From contig NC_090788.1 in NCBI RefSeq assembly GCF_040054535.1, positions 18,703,501-18,767,500 of the forward strand: 64,000 bases of DNA, in the 5' to 3' direction. Under the pieces are notes generated by a model that saw only the letters and a program-made list of their open reading frames with translations, was not told where the DNA came from and searched no databases. The stretch comes from Antennarius striatus (Eukaryota > Chordata > Actinopteri > Lophiiformes > Antennariidae). Within the stretch, counting starts at the first letter, position 1. Every line of letters begins with the position of its first letter. Positions 49,077 through 63,199 of the stretch are shown in pieces. A program made the position numbers and the translations under genes.

Positions 49077-52000
49077 TCAGACGTAATATTCTTTGTCCTT
49101 GTTCTTTTTGCCCTTTGTGACTGCCTTGGCCACGGAGGTTGCTGCTGTGCTTTTGTCTTTGACCACTGCTCCATTCCCCTCCACAGTGGAATTGTTGGCA
49201 AATGTGTGACTCTGGTCTGTCTGGTAGGAGCCTTCATCCCGGTTGCGGTACTTGTACATGGCATAGAGGAGGATAAGAATGCACAGAGCAGCAGCAGCCA
49301 CAATACCAACCACCATCCCCGTGGTGCTACTGGACTCCCTGATGACCTCCACGGCACCCGGTTGGCTCTTTTCATCAGAGGCTGTGGGGTTGGCTGTGGG
49401 CACATGGGGAAAATTGGGAGGGTAAGTTAGTCCTGGCGTGTTTCGGGAGGATGGAGGAGCAGGGGGCAGAAGCACCTGGTCGCGGGTGTTCATTTTGCCT
49501 GCAGGAATGTGGAGCTGGTCAGGGTTGGTGGTGGGAACATAAGGAGGTAAGGGGCGGGGTTTCTGGACTCCACCCTCACCAGTGGTGGGGGGTGGAGGAA
49601 GGACTGTCCTGTCAGTGACCATGGGAGAGTTCTTATTATAAAAGTCTTCATCGTCTGATTCCGTCATCTCCCCAGAGCCGAATGCTGAGACCTCCACAGG
49701 GTCACCGCAGTCCTCCTGGTCCGGGGGGCAGGAAGGGTGAGGGGGGAGAATCAGGGACTCTTTGGTGGTTTCAAGCGGGGATAGGTAGGTGGGAGGAGGA
49801 GGAATGACGGGGTAACGGGTGGCGATGGATGGGGGCTCAAGGGAATCCACTGTTATAATAGGCAACACTAATTCACCTCCTAGAAAGGAAACAGAAAAGG
49901 TGGGTAGAATTAAAATTTAAACTCTGGCTGATGAAAATAGAGTATGTCAAATATTAGAGATGTGAGATTTTTGATAGTGATGATCCTGACACATTCGGCA
50001 AAAACAAATTAAACCATCATGGAATCATCTTTTAATAAAGTACACTGCTATTAATTGCATGAGTAGATTAAGAATGATAATGATTTTTTGAAAATATGAT
50101 ACGGCAAGAACATTAAAGAGCTCACATGTAGACACAAACATACAAGATGACCCATGATAGGCGGCAGCTGAACGGAGAGCATATAACAAACAGAGCATAT
50201 GACAAACAAAAGAACAATAAAGTAACACATCTGTAGGCAAAGGGTGGAGGGTGACAAGAGAAATCACAGACAGGTTATTGTATGTCATTTACGGATATAT
50301 TTATTTAGTATTTGGATGTAAAACCTGTGACATAATTAGCCATATACACACGATACCCACTCCCAGACACAATATGCATGAGCTCTCATAACATGCAGTG
50401 ACATTTTACTCCGATCTGACTTTGAGGTTGGAATTTTTTTCTGATTGTGGAGGAATAGTGCAGAGTTTGGTTATTTATGACCACTAACAGCTGTGTTGTC
50501 ATTATATGAGTCACACTATGCAGAGCCAGTCAACAACCAACAATCCTGAAAAGGTCATATTAATAATTGAGGCATCCATAATAAGGTCACACTCTTTCTT
50601 AAATTCCATATGGCTTGTTTCTGTCACAAGTCTGATCTGCTGTCCAGTCATCTGCTCTTAATGACTGCAGTGCAGTCCATCCAATTTAGAGAGTTACTTA
50701 AGAATGACCAGACAAGACGAACTGATGCTGGCTGAGTGTGCAACAACTATTCAGCTGTTTGACACAGTGGAGTAAATCTGAAACTAATGATGGTTTGTCT
50801 GTAGTCACTACTTTCCTAGGACTTGGATGAGAACAGTGCCTCCATTGTTTTTTGCTGTATTTGACCCACCTGTTCCTGGCTCACACTCTTCCAGATCCTC
50901 ATCATCACTTGGACACTCCGCTGATGCCACCAAAATATCATCAGAGTTCTGCGGCTGGAAGGAAAATAGAGAAAATGCATTGATTTTTTTTTATTCAAAC
51001 AGTCATCTTGGTCCCATTATGAAGATTTGTGCTTGCTCATTTTATTTTATTTTTTGCCGGCTGATTGTCCCATTTGAAAATTTGCAGAATGCAGCACTGT
51101 ACCACTTTAGTGTTTTTGCTCTGAGCACCACTAGAGAGACTATGCAGCTGCCTTTTATCCTTCACCCCTGTGGCTGACTTCATGTGTTTACGAACAAACT
51201 AAGAGCACCAATGAGCCAGAGTAAATTCTCAGTAGGATAAATGCTGTACATGTTTTCGATTAATTCTGTATAATTTAGCTTTTTTATGACTTCTTTATAC
51301 TATTTTGTCAAAACAAATTCTAACATGCTCAATCAGGGCTTTGGTTTGTTTGAATTGGATTTTAGGATGCACATTTGAATAAACGCAAAGTAGGGTGGGG
51401 AATAGATGTTTCACTAATGGATAAATTGAAAATACAGTGAAGGCACTTTTAGGGATACCAAACATGAAATATGCCATAAAAATGCACTCTATTTATTTGC
51501 AAAAAGAGGCAGGGGGATTTTTCCTTGAAACCAACTGCTGATATCTTTCCAGTTTGACAGGTTGGGAGCATTTTGGACTGAAGTCAAGTCATTTGAAATG
51601 GTGGCAACCAATATTCACCCGTCTGGACGGAGTTTCCCGACAGGATTAAACCTGTTGTATGAGCATGACAACCTGCAGACAACTAGATAATTCATTTAGA
51701 AAACTTTGTATTGCAATTATTATTACAGATATCATTATATTTATTTTATGCGAGTTGCATCTCCAATACCCTTTTGCTAATTAACCAGCACATAGTTTGT
51801 GTCCACAGAGAAGGACTGTATTTAATCCCTTGATCTAGATTTAACCTCCAAATGCTGTTATTTAAACAGGGAAAATCGCCCTGGTTGTGTAAAAAAAGCA
51901 CATGGATCACAGTCAGCATACAAGCTCGGCCAGATCATTAAAAACTACTCTTACTAATGGTGGGAGGAATGTGAGTAGGTGAAATTATTCACAATTAATT

Positions 52001-55000
52001 AGATAGATATTAAGTATAGAATACTATTGGGAGGAATCCCAGATAAGGGTGAGTCCATTGTCCGTGCCTGCTCTGTGTCTGTTCACATGAGGGACGGTGC
52101 CCTATCTTCATTAAATATATGGATCTCCTGACACAGAGACAGATCATAATGCTAATTAATCTACATATTCTAAATGTCATGTCCTTAAAGTCAGGTTTCA
52201 GCGTGAACTCGTCTGACTGAAGTCACTGCCTCACTGATGAATCCTGAGGGACTGCCAGAGACGCAGTGAAAGGCTCTACATTGGAAGAATAAATTATATG
52301 GATGAAATTTGTAGAAAATAATTTATATGTGAATTTGAGAAATGGAAGTGAAATCCTCCCATGGATGTGGAGATGGGTGTAACCTAAACAACATAGGAAC
52401 CTAGTGGAAGATGTAGTCCCTTGTATTAAAGCTCTTTATAAATATGATAGCTGCCATCATAGTGAGACTTCTTGACCACTCCTTCTTTAGATAGCATACA
52501 TTTAAATCAACTGTCCAATGACACTCAGCTCTTTCAATTTGAAGAATTTTCGAATCAGAACAGAAAGCAACATTTTTTTTGTACTCTGAATAAAATGTTT
52601 AATATTTCACCAAAGGAAATTAGAGTTCTTTTATTCTTCATTTAGAACCATTCTCGTGTGGTTGTGTTTTTTCTTTATTCACACATGACGGCATCTAATA
52701 TAGAATCTAATATCCTAGGCTAAATCTGTATATAAATACAGTGCAAGTGGAAAACACAGTTATGAGCAGAATTTAAGGAGTAACATCGGGATCTGTTCGG
52801 CAAACAAACCACAAGAGAAAGTCAAAGTACTTTCAGTGCTCTTATTTGTTCGATGTAAGAGTTAAAATAAATTTGGAACTAACAGATAGTAGATATATGA
52901 GTCAGCTTTGTTTATGCATTAATCATAACACTGGAAAGTTAAGAAGAATGCCACATGAACTAACAGACCATCAAAGCAGCTCACATTAGCAATAAGTCAC
53001 TTTCAATTTAATGGAGTGACCAAATGATGCTTTAGAAATATTAAAGTGTGTTTGAATGCAAAAAGATTTTACTTATTAACTTGTTATTCTTTATAATGTT
53101 TCCTCTTAAGTGAATTTATAAATTCAGCAAAGCCTTTTACCAAACAGATAAATACAAATTATAAACAGTCTTATAAATATAAAATGCTTAAAGAAAGAAA
53201 CACACATCCCTATCTTTACATAACACTGCTGCTGCTCCTGCAGACACATTAACTTTCTGGAAAAGCCATGGAAAGAGCACTCTTTATAATAATTAATTCC
53301 TTCATTCTATCTGACCTTTGAGATGCTCTCTCTCAAGCTGGGCGACCGCTGCTTGCGGGTGGTGGTGGTAGCCATAGTGGTGGTGGTTTCCATGATCGTG
53401 GTGGACATATCAGACACTGCCAGCGGGGTGGCGGAGGTGGTGTCCGTGGTCAACACGGACAGCGAATCCCCGACCAGACGTAGGTTCCCCTCCGCTCGTA
53501 CGCTGGGATCATTTTCTGCTGCTAGTTTAAGCACCTGGAGGCCGTTGTAGTACAGCCCTGATATCTGACCCTGGAAGGGCCGACCCTTGTCATGGCCACC
53601 AATTTTAATAGCCGCTTGGCTGTTAAAGATGGTCAACTGTCTCCCTGAAGTTTGATAGAGAGAGAGGTCGAGAAAGAGAGAGAATGGCGGAGCAGACAGA
53701 GAGAAGTCATATGGGACATCTTGCGTAGGAGCATCAGTTGAGCCAGGTGGGTTTAATAGTACATTCTGACACAGATGAGAGCTCTAAATGGGGGAGGTCA
53801 GTTAGCAGAGACATTATCGTTTAGAGTTTAAACATGCAGGTTACAACCATCAAGGAGCTATGAAGTCTATATTTAAAGTTCAATTTCTGTTTTTTATTAT
53901 GTTTAATTTTTTTTATTTTTAACAATAGTTGTTTTGAATTATCATCGAACAAGAAAACTGTTTGTGGGGGGACAAAAACAAAAACAAAAATTATCTCTTA
54001 ATTCCAGAACAGATGTTAGAAGGATACACATTGTGTGTGTGTTTTTTTTAAACGTGGGGGATTTATTAAAGTGTCTTACTGAACCTCAACCAGTTTAAAG
54101 CAGAATGACAAGAAAACTAAACATCCTGCCCCCCAATGGCTTCATCAGCCATTATCCCATTGAGACACACTCTGCTGAGAGCTCTCTTAAGAGTCCAGCT
54201 GCTTTACTTCCTGAAAAGGAAATGAAATCTAACTCCAATGAAGAGAACAGAATGCCTGTTAGCAATGGCAGCAAATAAGAGCTACATTAACAGGAACAAC
54301 AACCAAAGGTATGGGAGTCTGACATGATAAAACTACAAGGTAATGAAATGTAAATCTGAAGGGAAAAAATATAGGAAAATTATTTAGTGTGGTGGGAGTA
54401 ATTCAGTTTAAGAGGAACAAGAACTGGTTAACTGGCTCATGTTGTTATAGAAGTTACACAGCATTTTAATAAAATGGTTAAAGGGGCGATTAGACCAGGG
54501 TTATGTGTTTTGGGTAGCTGGTTTATAATCGTTGTTAAGGTGCAGCTTTTCCACAAGATGTAAGGATGACAAAAAATAAATGGCAGTATTATACACCCCT
54601 TAGCTGCAACACATTTAAATTCCACTTGAAGCTTTTATGTTGTCATCAAAATTCATAGCCAATAAAACTTCCAATTGAAATGAAAGGAAAGAGACTGGTT
54701 TACTTAAATACTGTCACCCTTGTCTTCTGGTACTGCACCTCTTATGGGGAAAGGTTATTACTAGTTATTTTAAAGGATTAATTGATTAATCAATTAACTT
54801 TTACCTTTATCGAGTAGCCACTCGTCAACTACCCGACCAAGTCTGTATGGGATTCTTTGTCTAGCAATAGCCAGTCGTTCATTATCAAAGTGTCCTTCAA
54901 AGAATTTGGAGAGACAGATTAAAGGTTAAAAGTCTGCAAACTGAAAGATCACATGGTTAGAAACAGAGTTATAACAGCTAACAGGTTAACAAGTTATCAG

Positions 55001-58000
55001 TTTTAACCCAGTTGTGAGTTAAAAGAAACTTGTACCTTACTTAGTGTTATCTAATTATTATGATTTACAGTATCAATGCTAATTAGAGTATGGTTTAGGC
55101 TATTTATAATGTGCTACACTAGTTAGTGTTGTAGTTAGCTTTTTATAATAAGAATAATCTTAAGAAAACATCAATGACAGTAAAATGTAATGTCATTTTG
55201 GGTACAACATGACAAAGAGGTTAATGCAGGCAAACAAAAAAAGCACAAAAAAATGAGTCATTCCAACAAAGACAATCATTTCTTGTTTAGTCAATGACAA
55301 ACATTATGTATTCACAGCAGATACACAAATACCTCTGTTCCACACATGTTTCCGATACCCACAAAGTACTTCGACTGAAGCTTCCACACAATATCAACAT
55401 CACATCGCTATCACAAAGTAATGGGAGCTAAAAAATATTATGTCTTTATAAACATGTTTAGTGGTGGATCAATTTCTTAGTTTAAAAAAAACAAAAAAAA
55501 CAAAAAAAACCCCACGGTGGAATCAACACTACTAGTCAGGGATTAAAGTGGGATTTGGCAGGTGGAGGGACCTTGAATTCATGATTAGCAAGAGCTAAAT
55601 CAGATCTGGAGAAGGTATCTAATTCCATCAATTATCAACACCTCTCACATTAACCCTAAAAGTATTGTAAACATATTTTATAAAAATATAGATGCAACTG
55701 TTTTTTTGGTTGTTTTTTTTTGCTCACATTTTTCAGGCTTTTTTGTCTGTGCACACAAAGGTCTTATTATCCCTGTTTGGTTTTGTTTGTCCCTGATGGA
55801 AATCCATCCACCTGAGAGGTGTAGCGTGTCAACACGTTGATTGGACATGATTGTTGCATCTGTGTGCATGATCATGATTACAGACCTCTACAAACTGCAC
55901 AACTGTATCACAGCACAATGCCACACGTGTTGTGAGGTATGTTATACCTCCACTAGAGCACCTCAACACAAGTGAAATCATTGCTCCGCTAACAGTTGTG
56001 GCTCATTTAACAGCATAATGATGGCGTCGGTGTGGGTAAGGATTTGGCCTCATCTTGACTGTGACCTGTGGATGTTGGTCCTCTTCAGTGGCTGTACATA
56101 CAGGTATCATACATGAACAATGCAAAGCCAAATATATCCAATAGGTAACACATCAGGTGAGCATGTATGTATGTCGGGTAATCACACTAGGAGGATGCCA
56201 GGGAGCTTCCCTGCCATGGTTTCTAATGGTCTGAGCTAAGATTCTGTGATCATGCAAACCGGCTGTTTGTTCAGCTGTGAGTGGGGCTAATCTCAGAAGA
56301 TCATCCAGGTGACAAAGCTGAAGGTCGAGGTCCCGATCTGGCATGGCGACATGTGGCTTGGAGCTGTGAGACCAGTTGGATGCTTTACCAAATTTATGAA
56401 ACAATACTGAAGACAGCTTATGGTGCACCTGTGCACTAATCCAGTGGATCAATCAGCATATTGGCATGACAGCACACAGTCAGGCGAATCTACATCAAGG
56501 AGAAATAGTCACTTAAAATGGACTTTAATTCATTTCTTAATAAAACTTCAGGCAACACAGCCTTTTGTATGCATCGACAAAATGTTGCATCTTTTATGAG
56601 CAAAAACAAAATTGTTGCTTTCCATTTTCCTTGAATGAGAAAACAAAAAAACCCACCTTGTACTTTATATTATATTATATAAATTATTTTTTATAAAGTA
56701 TATTACTATATAAGAGTAGGTTAACATTTTGCTTTAATCCAGCAAAAGCATGCAGGCATTTGTCCTGGTACATTGCAATCTATCAGGAAAATGAATCAGT
56801 GTGACAATAAATGTGAAAATACAATCAGGTTTATAATTATTTTGTCAAAGGTCCCAGAACTGTTCTGACCCACTTTAACCTCTGATACTAAGACAGACGA
56901 TGGTCTTAGGTGAGGCAGACCTTGAACTCTATTTATCACATGCAAACACAGAAGGTAGGAAATATACTGTATGATACAAACTTCAACATCATAAATTGTG
57001 ACTTACTGATGGAGAGCCCACTTAATTTCTATGCCATAATTAGTTTAAATTTCGTCTTGTACTTATTCAGCACTGAAGAGTTTCCAATCATCCGCTGCTT
57101 GGTTCTGACTACAACTACTACATTCTGTAATTCTTTATAATTCAAGCGTATGAAGGTTCTCTCGTAAAAGCACAATATTTTAAAACAATGTTTAAGCCAC
57201 ACACTATGAATAAAATATCAATAAATAGATAAACATGGAATACATTTAAAATAAAGGGATGTTAATAAAATTCAGCGGTGTTGAACTAGGGTAGCAATGA
57301 ATGCCTGAAAAGGATTAAGACTACAGCACGGATAGGGAGGCACAGTAACTAACGGTGCATGGCAGTCCAAGTGTATTCCATTATATTAAAGCAGGTTAGA
57401 AATAAGAGAGAATTCAGACTAAGTCTCATTTATATCCAATTAATGCCGATGTACACCCCCAAGTAAAAGTACCTCGTTTATGTTTTGTAGTGTAACATTT
57501 GGCTTTCAAAATGATTGAGAGTGAGTGAGGGAGTGTGTACACCCCACCCCATCAATATTATTCAGTTTTGATGTATGTGCATATATAAATATTAGTGTGT
57601 GCTTTGAGCACCAGCTGCAGGCGTTGGGGAACCAGCTGGAGCGCCGGTTTTAAATAAGGTTAACTGGTTGATGGGTTCAGAACTGGTTAATGCACAGCTG
57701 CTGGGTATCAGATTATGGTTATTCTTTATTATTTTTTGTGCATGATAAGTATGTATATAGCTGACAAACTCTTCAGTATTTTTTTGTTTTACAAAACAGA
57801 TTTAACATGATTGATTACATGATCACAACTGTTTTAGTTTCAGTTTGCATGGTTAACATTTGAATTTAGGCCCATTCTCTTGGTTTGTTTTGTAACGGCA
57901 GTAGATTTCAAAAGCAGCTTAGTATTTTGCAAATAGATTTTCTACACACAGCAGCCAAGTAATGAAGCGGTGTGTTTCGCTAATTAAGAATGTTTGCATT

Positions 58001-59566
58001 TTTTTTCTTCCATGATTTTAAGTTTAATTGTGGTTCATTCTATGAGCAGGATTTCATTCTGTCAAGGCTTTCCGGGAAATAACTCAGAAGCTGTTGAAAG
58101 TTGCCACTAAAAGTAATGTGTTGTATTTGCTGAAAATGTGCCTTTAGAAATTTTCGGCATTTTGAGAAATCTATGATTTACTTTAACTTTATTGAAAGAT
58201 GCCATTTAGAATTGCAATTGCAACAAGAACAACTGATTACCAAATCACCAAGGTTAGTAGTATTTTTGACCATTTGAAAAACAAATTTGGGCGATTTGGA
58301 AATTTCATGTTTGTTTTATTTTTGTTTTCAGCAGTTATGGGGTAGGCATTTATTTTCATGACAACATTTGTTGAATTGCTAAATCTATTCATTAAATAAA
58401 ATACACTCATGTGTGTTTCATGCTTTTTTCTTTTAAATTCCAATATTTGTCTCAATATGAATTTTCTTATAAATCTGCAGATTCTTCAATTTGCTTATTT
58501 GCTATTGTGTCTTTCCTGATCAAGTAAACATTCAGTATGCAATACCATGGATGTACTTCAAACCCAAACAAACATTTATATAATTTTCATATATTGACTT
58601 GATAATTTTATATGCATGTATGTGTCAGTAACTTCATTAACCTCAATCAAATATAAAAGACCTGTATGACTGCTTGTGCATTGGAAAGCCATTTAACTGA
58701 ACTGTGCTAAACTATACAAAATAATCAGTAAAAGTGAATCGGACATCGTGGAAAGGTCAGCTTTCTGTTTATGTTCTGCAGTGGGCAGATGAATGTAAAC
58801 CACATTAGCTATGAAATTATTAACGTCAATGGGATTGTCTCATACACATTAATAACACGTTGTCCCTGCTGAGCCTCACTGTCTTTTTAAACCAATGCTT
58901 GGAAGATTGGCACGAAAATAATTTTGTTTGGATATTGTTCTAGAACTACATTCAGTGTTAAAACATTAATCATGAAAAATATTGAGAGAAAATATTTGGT
59001 AAATAGCCAATTAAATATTCTGTGAATGAATATATTTTTCACTTTCGGACTCATCTGCTAAATAGGCTGTGCGAGCTATAGCAGCTGATGAAGACACTTT
59101 CATTGCTAGATGTACAAGGCAATTTCAGACGAGCATATTGGTTTCAAATTGTCATATTGTTCACTAAATACTTGTTAAATACATGTGGAAACTTAAAGGA
59201 CAAACACCAATATGAAATCTAAATTAAAATATGCCACTGCGCATGTCAGTATTTTACAGACAGTACATTTCACCACTGTGCATTACACAATTTATATTTG
59301 ATATATAGACATGCAAACTCCTTCACATATCCAGGCACTTCATGCTACCTGTTTATGTATCATATAACCATGTTCTCTGTCCTCACAGTCTTACCTGGTG
59401 GATAGCGCTCAATGATAGGATGGTTGTCCACCTGGAGAGTGGCATTTCCACCACTGCGTGTGAAGCGAACAACATGGTACTTGCCGTCATTCACTATGAC
59501 AGCTGGCTCGTCGATGGTGATGTCATCTGTTCCTACATTGAATATTACACCAATTTTCCCTTGATC
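49077..59566 (-). CDS. nrxn2: Neurexin 2, 3' part (half of LNS6, SS4 exon, stalk, transmembrane and tail)
   Basis: Neurexins are presynaptic adhesion receptors binding neuroligins, LRRTMs and cerebellins. Five coding exons are seen: 59395-59566, 54805-54894, 53316-53644, 50870-50954, 49077-49879. The first gives the middle of the last LNS/LamG domain ([46 protein letters not shown]). The 90-nt second exon is the splice-site-4 insert. The third completes LNS6 ([30 protein letters not shown]) and enters a Thr-rich, probably O-glycosylated stalk. The fourth encodes [20 protein letters not shown]. The last holds a Pro-rich stalk, the juxtamembrane and membrane segment ([35 protein letters not shown]) and a tail ending NKDKEYYV, the PDZ ligand for CASK and Mint. 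[16 protein letters not shown] and the SS4 exon favour NRXN2 over NRXN1 and NRXN3. Upstream exons, including LNS6 start and the beta-specific exon, were not found and are presumably beyond 64000. Introns within the gene hold no other genes seen. Confidence 0.9.
54805..54894 (-). other. nrxn2: Neurexin splice-site-4 (SS4) cassette exon
   Basis: Exactly 90 nt, phase-preserving, flanked by ag and gt, encoding 30 residues ([15 protein letters not shown] and [11 protein letters not shown]). This is the known alternatively used SS4 insert in LNS6 that switches ligand choice between neuroligin/LRRTM and cerebellin partners. Its sequence matches the NRXN2 version. It is separated from both neighbouring exons by introns (about 4.5 kb upstream and 1.2 kb downstream). 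Confidence 0.92.
55680..56480 (-). mobile_element. Decayed Tc1/mariner-like transposon in nrxn2 intron
   Basis: On the minus strand about 56180-56450 translates to a transposase-like DNA-binding segment ([46 protein letters not shown]), which fits the N-terminal paired-type helix-turn-helix region of Tc1-like transposases. The other end (minus strand, about 55860-55690; TGTTGACACGCTACACCTCT then CAGGTGGATGGATTTCC) resembles the 3' end of a widespread vertebrate Tc1-like family. The intervening catalytic region is not recognisable. The copy is dead; ends are approximate. Confidence 0.7.
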
Positions 59567-60840
59567 CTGCATGAAAAAATAAAAAATAATGAGTATTGCC
59601 TTAAGCAACAGCCAAAATTAGACTGTACGGTTTCCACCTGCTTCAGGGTCTTCAAACCTTTCTTTAAGTGGTAAACACATAATTTATTACAAGGACTATT
59701 GTGTGTAGTTCCTTCAATAATCAGCTCAGGTTTCATGATTTGGATTACTCTGAACTGAATTCAGCTGTTTCTTTATTGGCAGGCAAACCTCTTTCAATGT
59801 CAGCCTCAGCCTGTTTCTGCCCATTATCCTCAAACAAATGCACTTCTCAAGCAAACCGTTGAGTAGCATCAATCAAACCATCAGATTGATGACCAAAACA
59901 TTGGTCTGAATGCAGTGATGCACTATTTTCCTCTTATAAATGCAAATTAGACAACACCATGCACATACATACAAACAGGTTTCCAGCACAGATGCACTCA
60001 GCTTTTCAGACAACAGCGATGCAACGCTCAGCACATTGTTGATGCTATGTTCTTAGGGGAAAATCTTTTTGTCTCTTGCTGATAAATGAGCACAATCATC
60101 AGCAGTTGGATCAAATTAAACTAAAATCTTCAAAAAAATCTTTAAAAAAGGTACTGTTGCGTGTTGTCACTGCTTTTCTTAGACTGATACCTGATTATGA
60201 AGTACCTTGAGTTCCAGAGAATCTTTTCACTTAAACAACAGCAGAAAAGTCACAATAGCTACTTACAAACAATAAATATGTCCAAATCTTTGAGTTGGTT
60301 TGGTGGCAGAAAACTTTTAGCTGCCAGTGTGCGCCAAGGAGAAAGATGAGACTCAAAGCTCAGTGGCCCTGTTTGACTGGTAGCCATAGGCTAACTACAT
60401 ATTAAATAAAAAAATAAATAAATAACCTGGTGGTATTGGTACCTTGACACAGGATATCTACTGCTAAGCAGCACACAAATAAGCACTCCCAAAGGTAATG
60501 GTGTCATATGAACACTGGTCCTGGTCAGGAACCCTGTTGCCTGCATTTTCAGGGTTTTAGTCAAAACTGCCCTAATTTTGTAAAATAGAGCCTGTCCCTC
60601 TCCTTAGGGGAAGAGTGAGGGGGAAAGCACAATTGTTTGGATCCCTCCCTCCTAATCCTGCCTGTAGGTGTGATAATCCACATTAATCTAAAGGCAAGTC
60701 CCAACTACAGTTGTGGTAAACAAGAAGTGTGTATGGTTGAATCCCAATTACAGGTGGGGTATTTACCTGTAGGAAAATTAAACATGATTTTCTAAAACAG
60801 ATTATTTTTTTGATTGATGACTACATTTTCTGAATGACAA

Positions 60841-61660
60841 CATTTAGTGTCAATATGGATTCAGCAATGAAAGCAGCACAGAATTTGAAGGCTTTACGAC
60901 AAATGATGTGGAGATATCTCAGGAGATATCTTACATAATTTTAAAAGCAATGATTCAAGCATTGAAGAAAGTGATATTGCAGACTTTCTTGAAAACAGTG
61001 ATGATGACACTCCAAATGGCAAGATTGATGTGGATAGCTAATATTTATTTTTATTGCATGCTTATGATTTTTGATAGTTGCTACAGAGGCAGCAGCCATA
61101 TTGGCTCAGGACACATGGGGGAAATTGTGTATAGGGCAGCGCTCCAAGATGGATGCCAACGAGGAAAGAGTTCAGATGGGATAAAGTTTGGATTGGGTTG
61201 TACTGTAGTACTACTACTCTGCCAGCTGGCCCAAGCTCCTGTCAAACTGTCAAGCTCCTCATGTATTAACAGACCTTGCATTTCTCCCATTACTCACACA
61301 GATGCCACTGGCAGCAGATATGCTGACATGAGAGTCAGTCATTCAAGGCTCACAGTCATCTGGGTATCTACAGTAAGGACATCATCATCTGCAAACATAC
61401 TATGCTGTCCCACATGGGATGCATTACTGGCAACCTCCCAAATTCTCAGGATTAATGACACCCTCCATTTGCATGTCTGTGTGAAAAATGTGTGCTGCGC
61501 CATAGCATCACTGTCCATCATTGGCAAGTCAAGTCAATTTAATACTCCAGTGGACCTGGTCCCTCTGCCCTCACCATATGAGGAATGCACCAACACTAGG
61601 ACCAACATCATGGCCACATATGACACCAGAGGGATTCTGACCCAGAATAGAACTTGTTGA
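60841..61660 (+). pseudogene. Unassigned decayed coding-like segment in nrxn2 intron
   Basis: Two acidic open stretches lie in neighbouring plus-strand frames. One covers about 60851-60940 (NESSTEFEGFTTNDVEIS). The other covers 60946-61041 (DSSIEESDIADFLENSDDDT) and ends in TAA. Together they look like one acidic N-terminal region broken by a frame shift. A third frame stays open for 250 codons (60908-61660), which is long for this AT-rich region, but its translation resembles no family I know. A decayed transposon-encoded protein is one possibility. The base composition is less AT-rich than the surrounding intron. Confidence 0.3.
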
Positions 61661-63080
61661 GATAGTGCATTCTAATTCATAGGTGGGGGCAGCTAGAGAC
61701 AACCTAGGGGCAGCACAGACCCTGTCACCTTGGGCGAGGCAAATAACGTGGTAAGATTTTATAATGTGTCCTCATACCACCATGTCAAATCCAGGGAGCA
61801 GGGGCTAGTGGCATCAGTGCAAAGTCAGGTCCAGGAATTCCAGAATTGATTTTCAGTAGAGCCTTGGGGAGTTTTGAACAAATGTTGATTGGGATCATGG
61901 CCACCATTAATGGACCTTTACTGGACATTCAGCTCTACTTGCTTACTGCTTTTGGCTTCAAACTGAACATGGAAATAACTTCAGCCACACGTCAGCGGAG
62001 TACACCAACGTGGCTTTCTTTCTATGTTTGCTTGTAATTACATTAACTGCAGAATTCCCTGGTTATCTCTGGCTTTTATGAGTCTCATATCATCCATAAT
62101 ATAAGTTTTAGGTCGTAGTTTGCGCTTTTCACATTTTGTATTTCACTGCTTTGCGTCACAATCGGTGTGTTAGCAGGGAAAACCAAGCAATAAACCTCTG
62201 TGAGCTCGATAACCTATTTTGTCTTAGCATAGCTCATTGCTTTTGCCCTCCACCAGTTTTGAAAGCAAAGCTGCATCCCCCTGCAGGAGCACACTGAGAG
62301 GCTGCTGAAAAACCACAAACAAGACAAGCTACCAGGAATAAGAAGCAGGCTCTTGTCATCACATGGAAAAGGACATAAGACAATAATATAAGTAGATTAC
62401 TGATCTCTTTCTTTGTGTCTTTTCTTTTTTTCTTCTAATAATGGTTTTCTTTAACAATTTCACCAGAAATATTTGGAGACAGTGCATCTTTAATTCACCA
62501 AAGTAAATTTAAGGAAAACAGTGAAGAACAAAATGCAAAGAGAAAAAATATCTGTGCCTTGATGTAGCTAATGTCTTAACAGACCACCAGGGATTACATC
62601 ATTAGCTCGGCTTCTGGTGCTTCATATTTACGAGGCACATCATCACAACGTTGTCCAATTTATATCATGTTTGTTGTTGAAACTTTTGCTTTTTCATTAC
62701 CATCCTGTAAATGGACTAATAGTGTGATATATATTTGGTGTTTTTGAGCCTGTATAACCTTTCTACATTTGCCGCCCTTCATAAATGTCTTACTAAGAAC
62801 ATAAACATTTTGAAACTACACAGAGTATGTTTTAACTCTGGTGACCTTCAAAAAAGTGGTATTGCATTAGTAATTGCTATGTAGTGTATTTCCATTTTGT
62901 AAATACTAGTAGTTTTTAATATTCTTCTATTACATTACAATCCCACATTGTAGAAGCCTCAACAATAATAAAAACACAACGCATGGTATTTTTGTCCGCC
63001 TGAATGTCAGGTGTAGCGCTGAAGGTTGACAGCACTCATTTAACATGCAGCCAATTGATTATGCAATGAGCACTTGTTGT

Positions 63081-63199
<119 letters not shown>

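Noticed and set aside
49071-49430. 119-codon plus-strand frame antisense to the nrxn2 last exon
   Set aside because: Shadow of the conserved neurexin transmembrane and tail coding sequence on the other strand.
60909-60932. Short palindrome GATATCTC-AG-GAGATATC as a possible operator
   Set aside because: Eight-bp arms are expected by chance in this much AT-rich DNA, and nothing nearby suggests a regulatory role.
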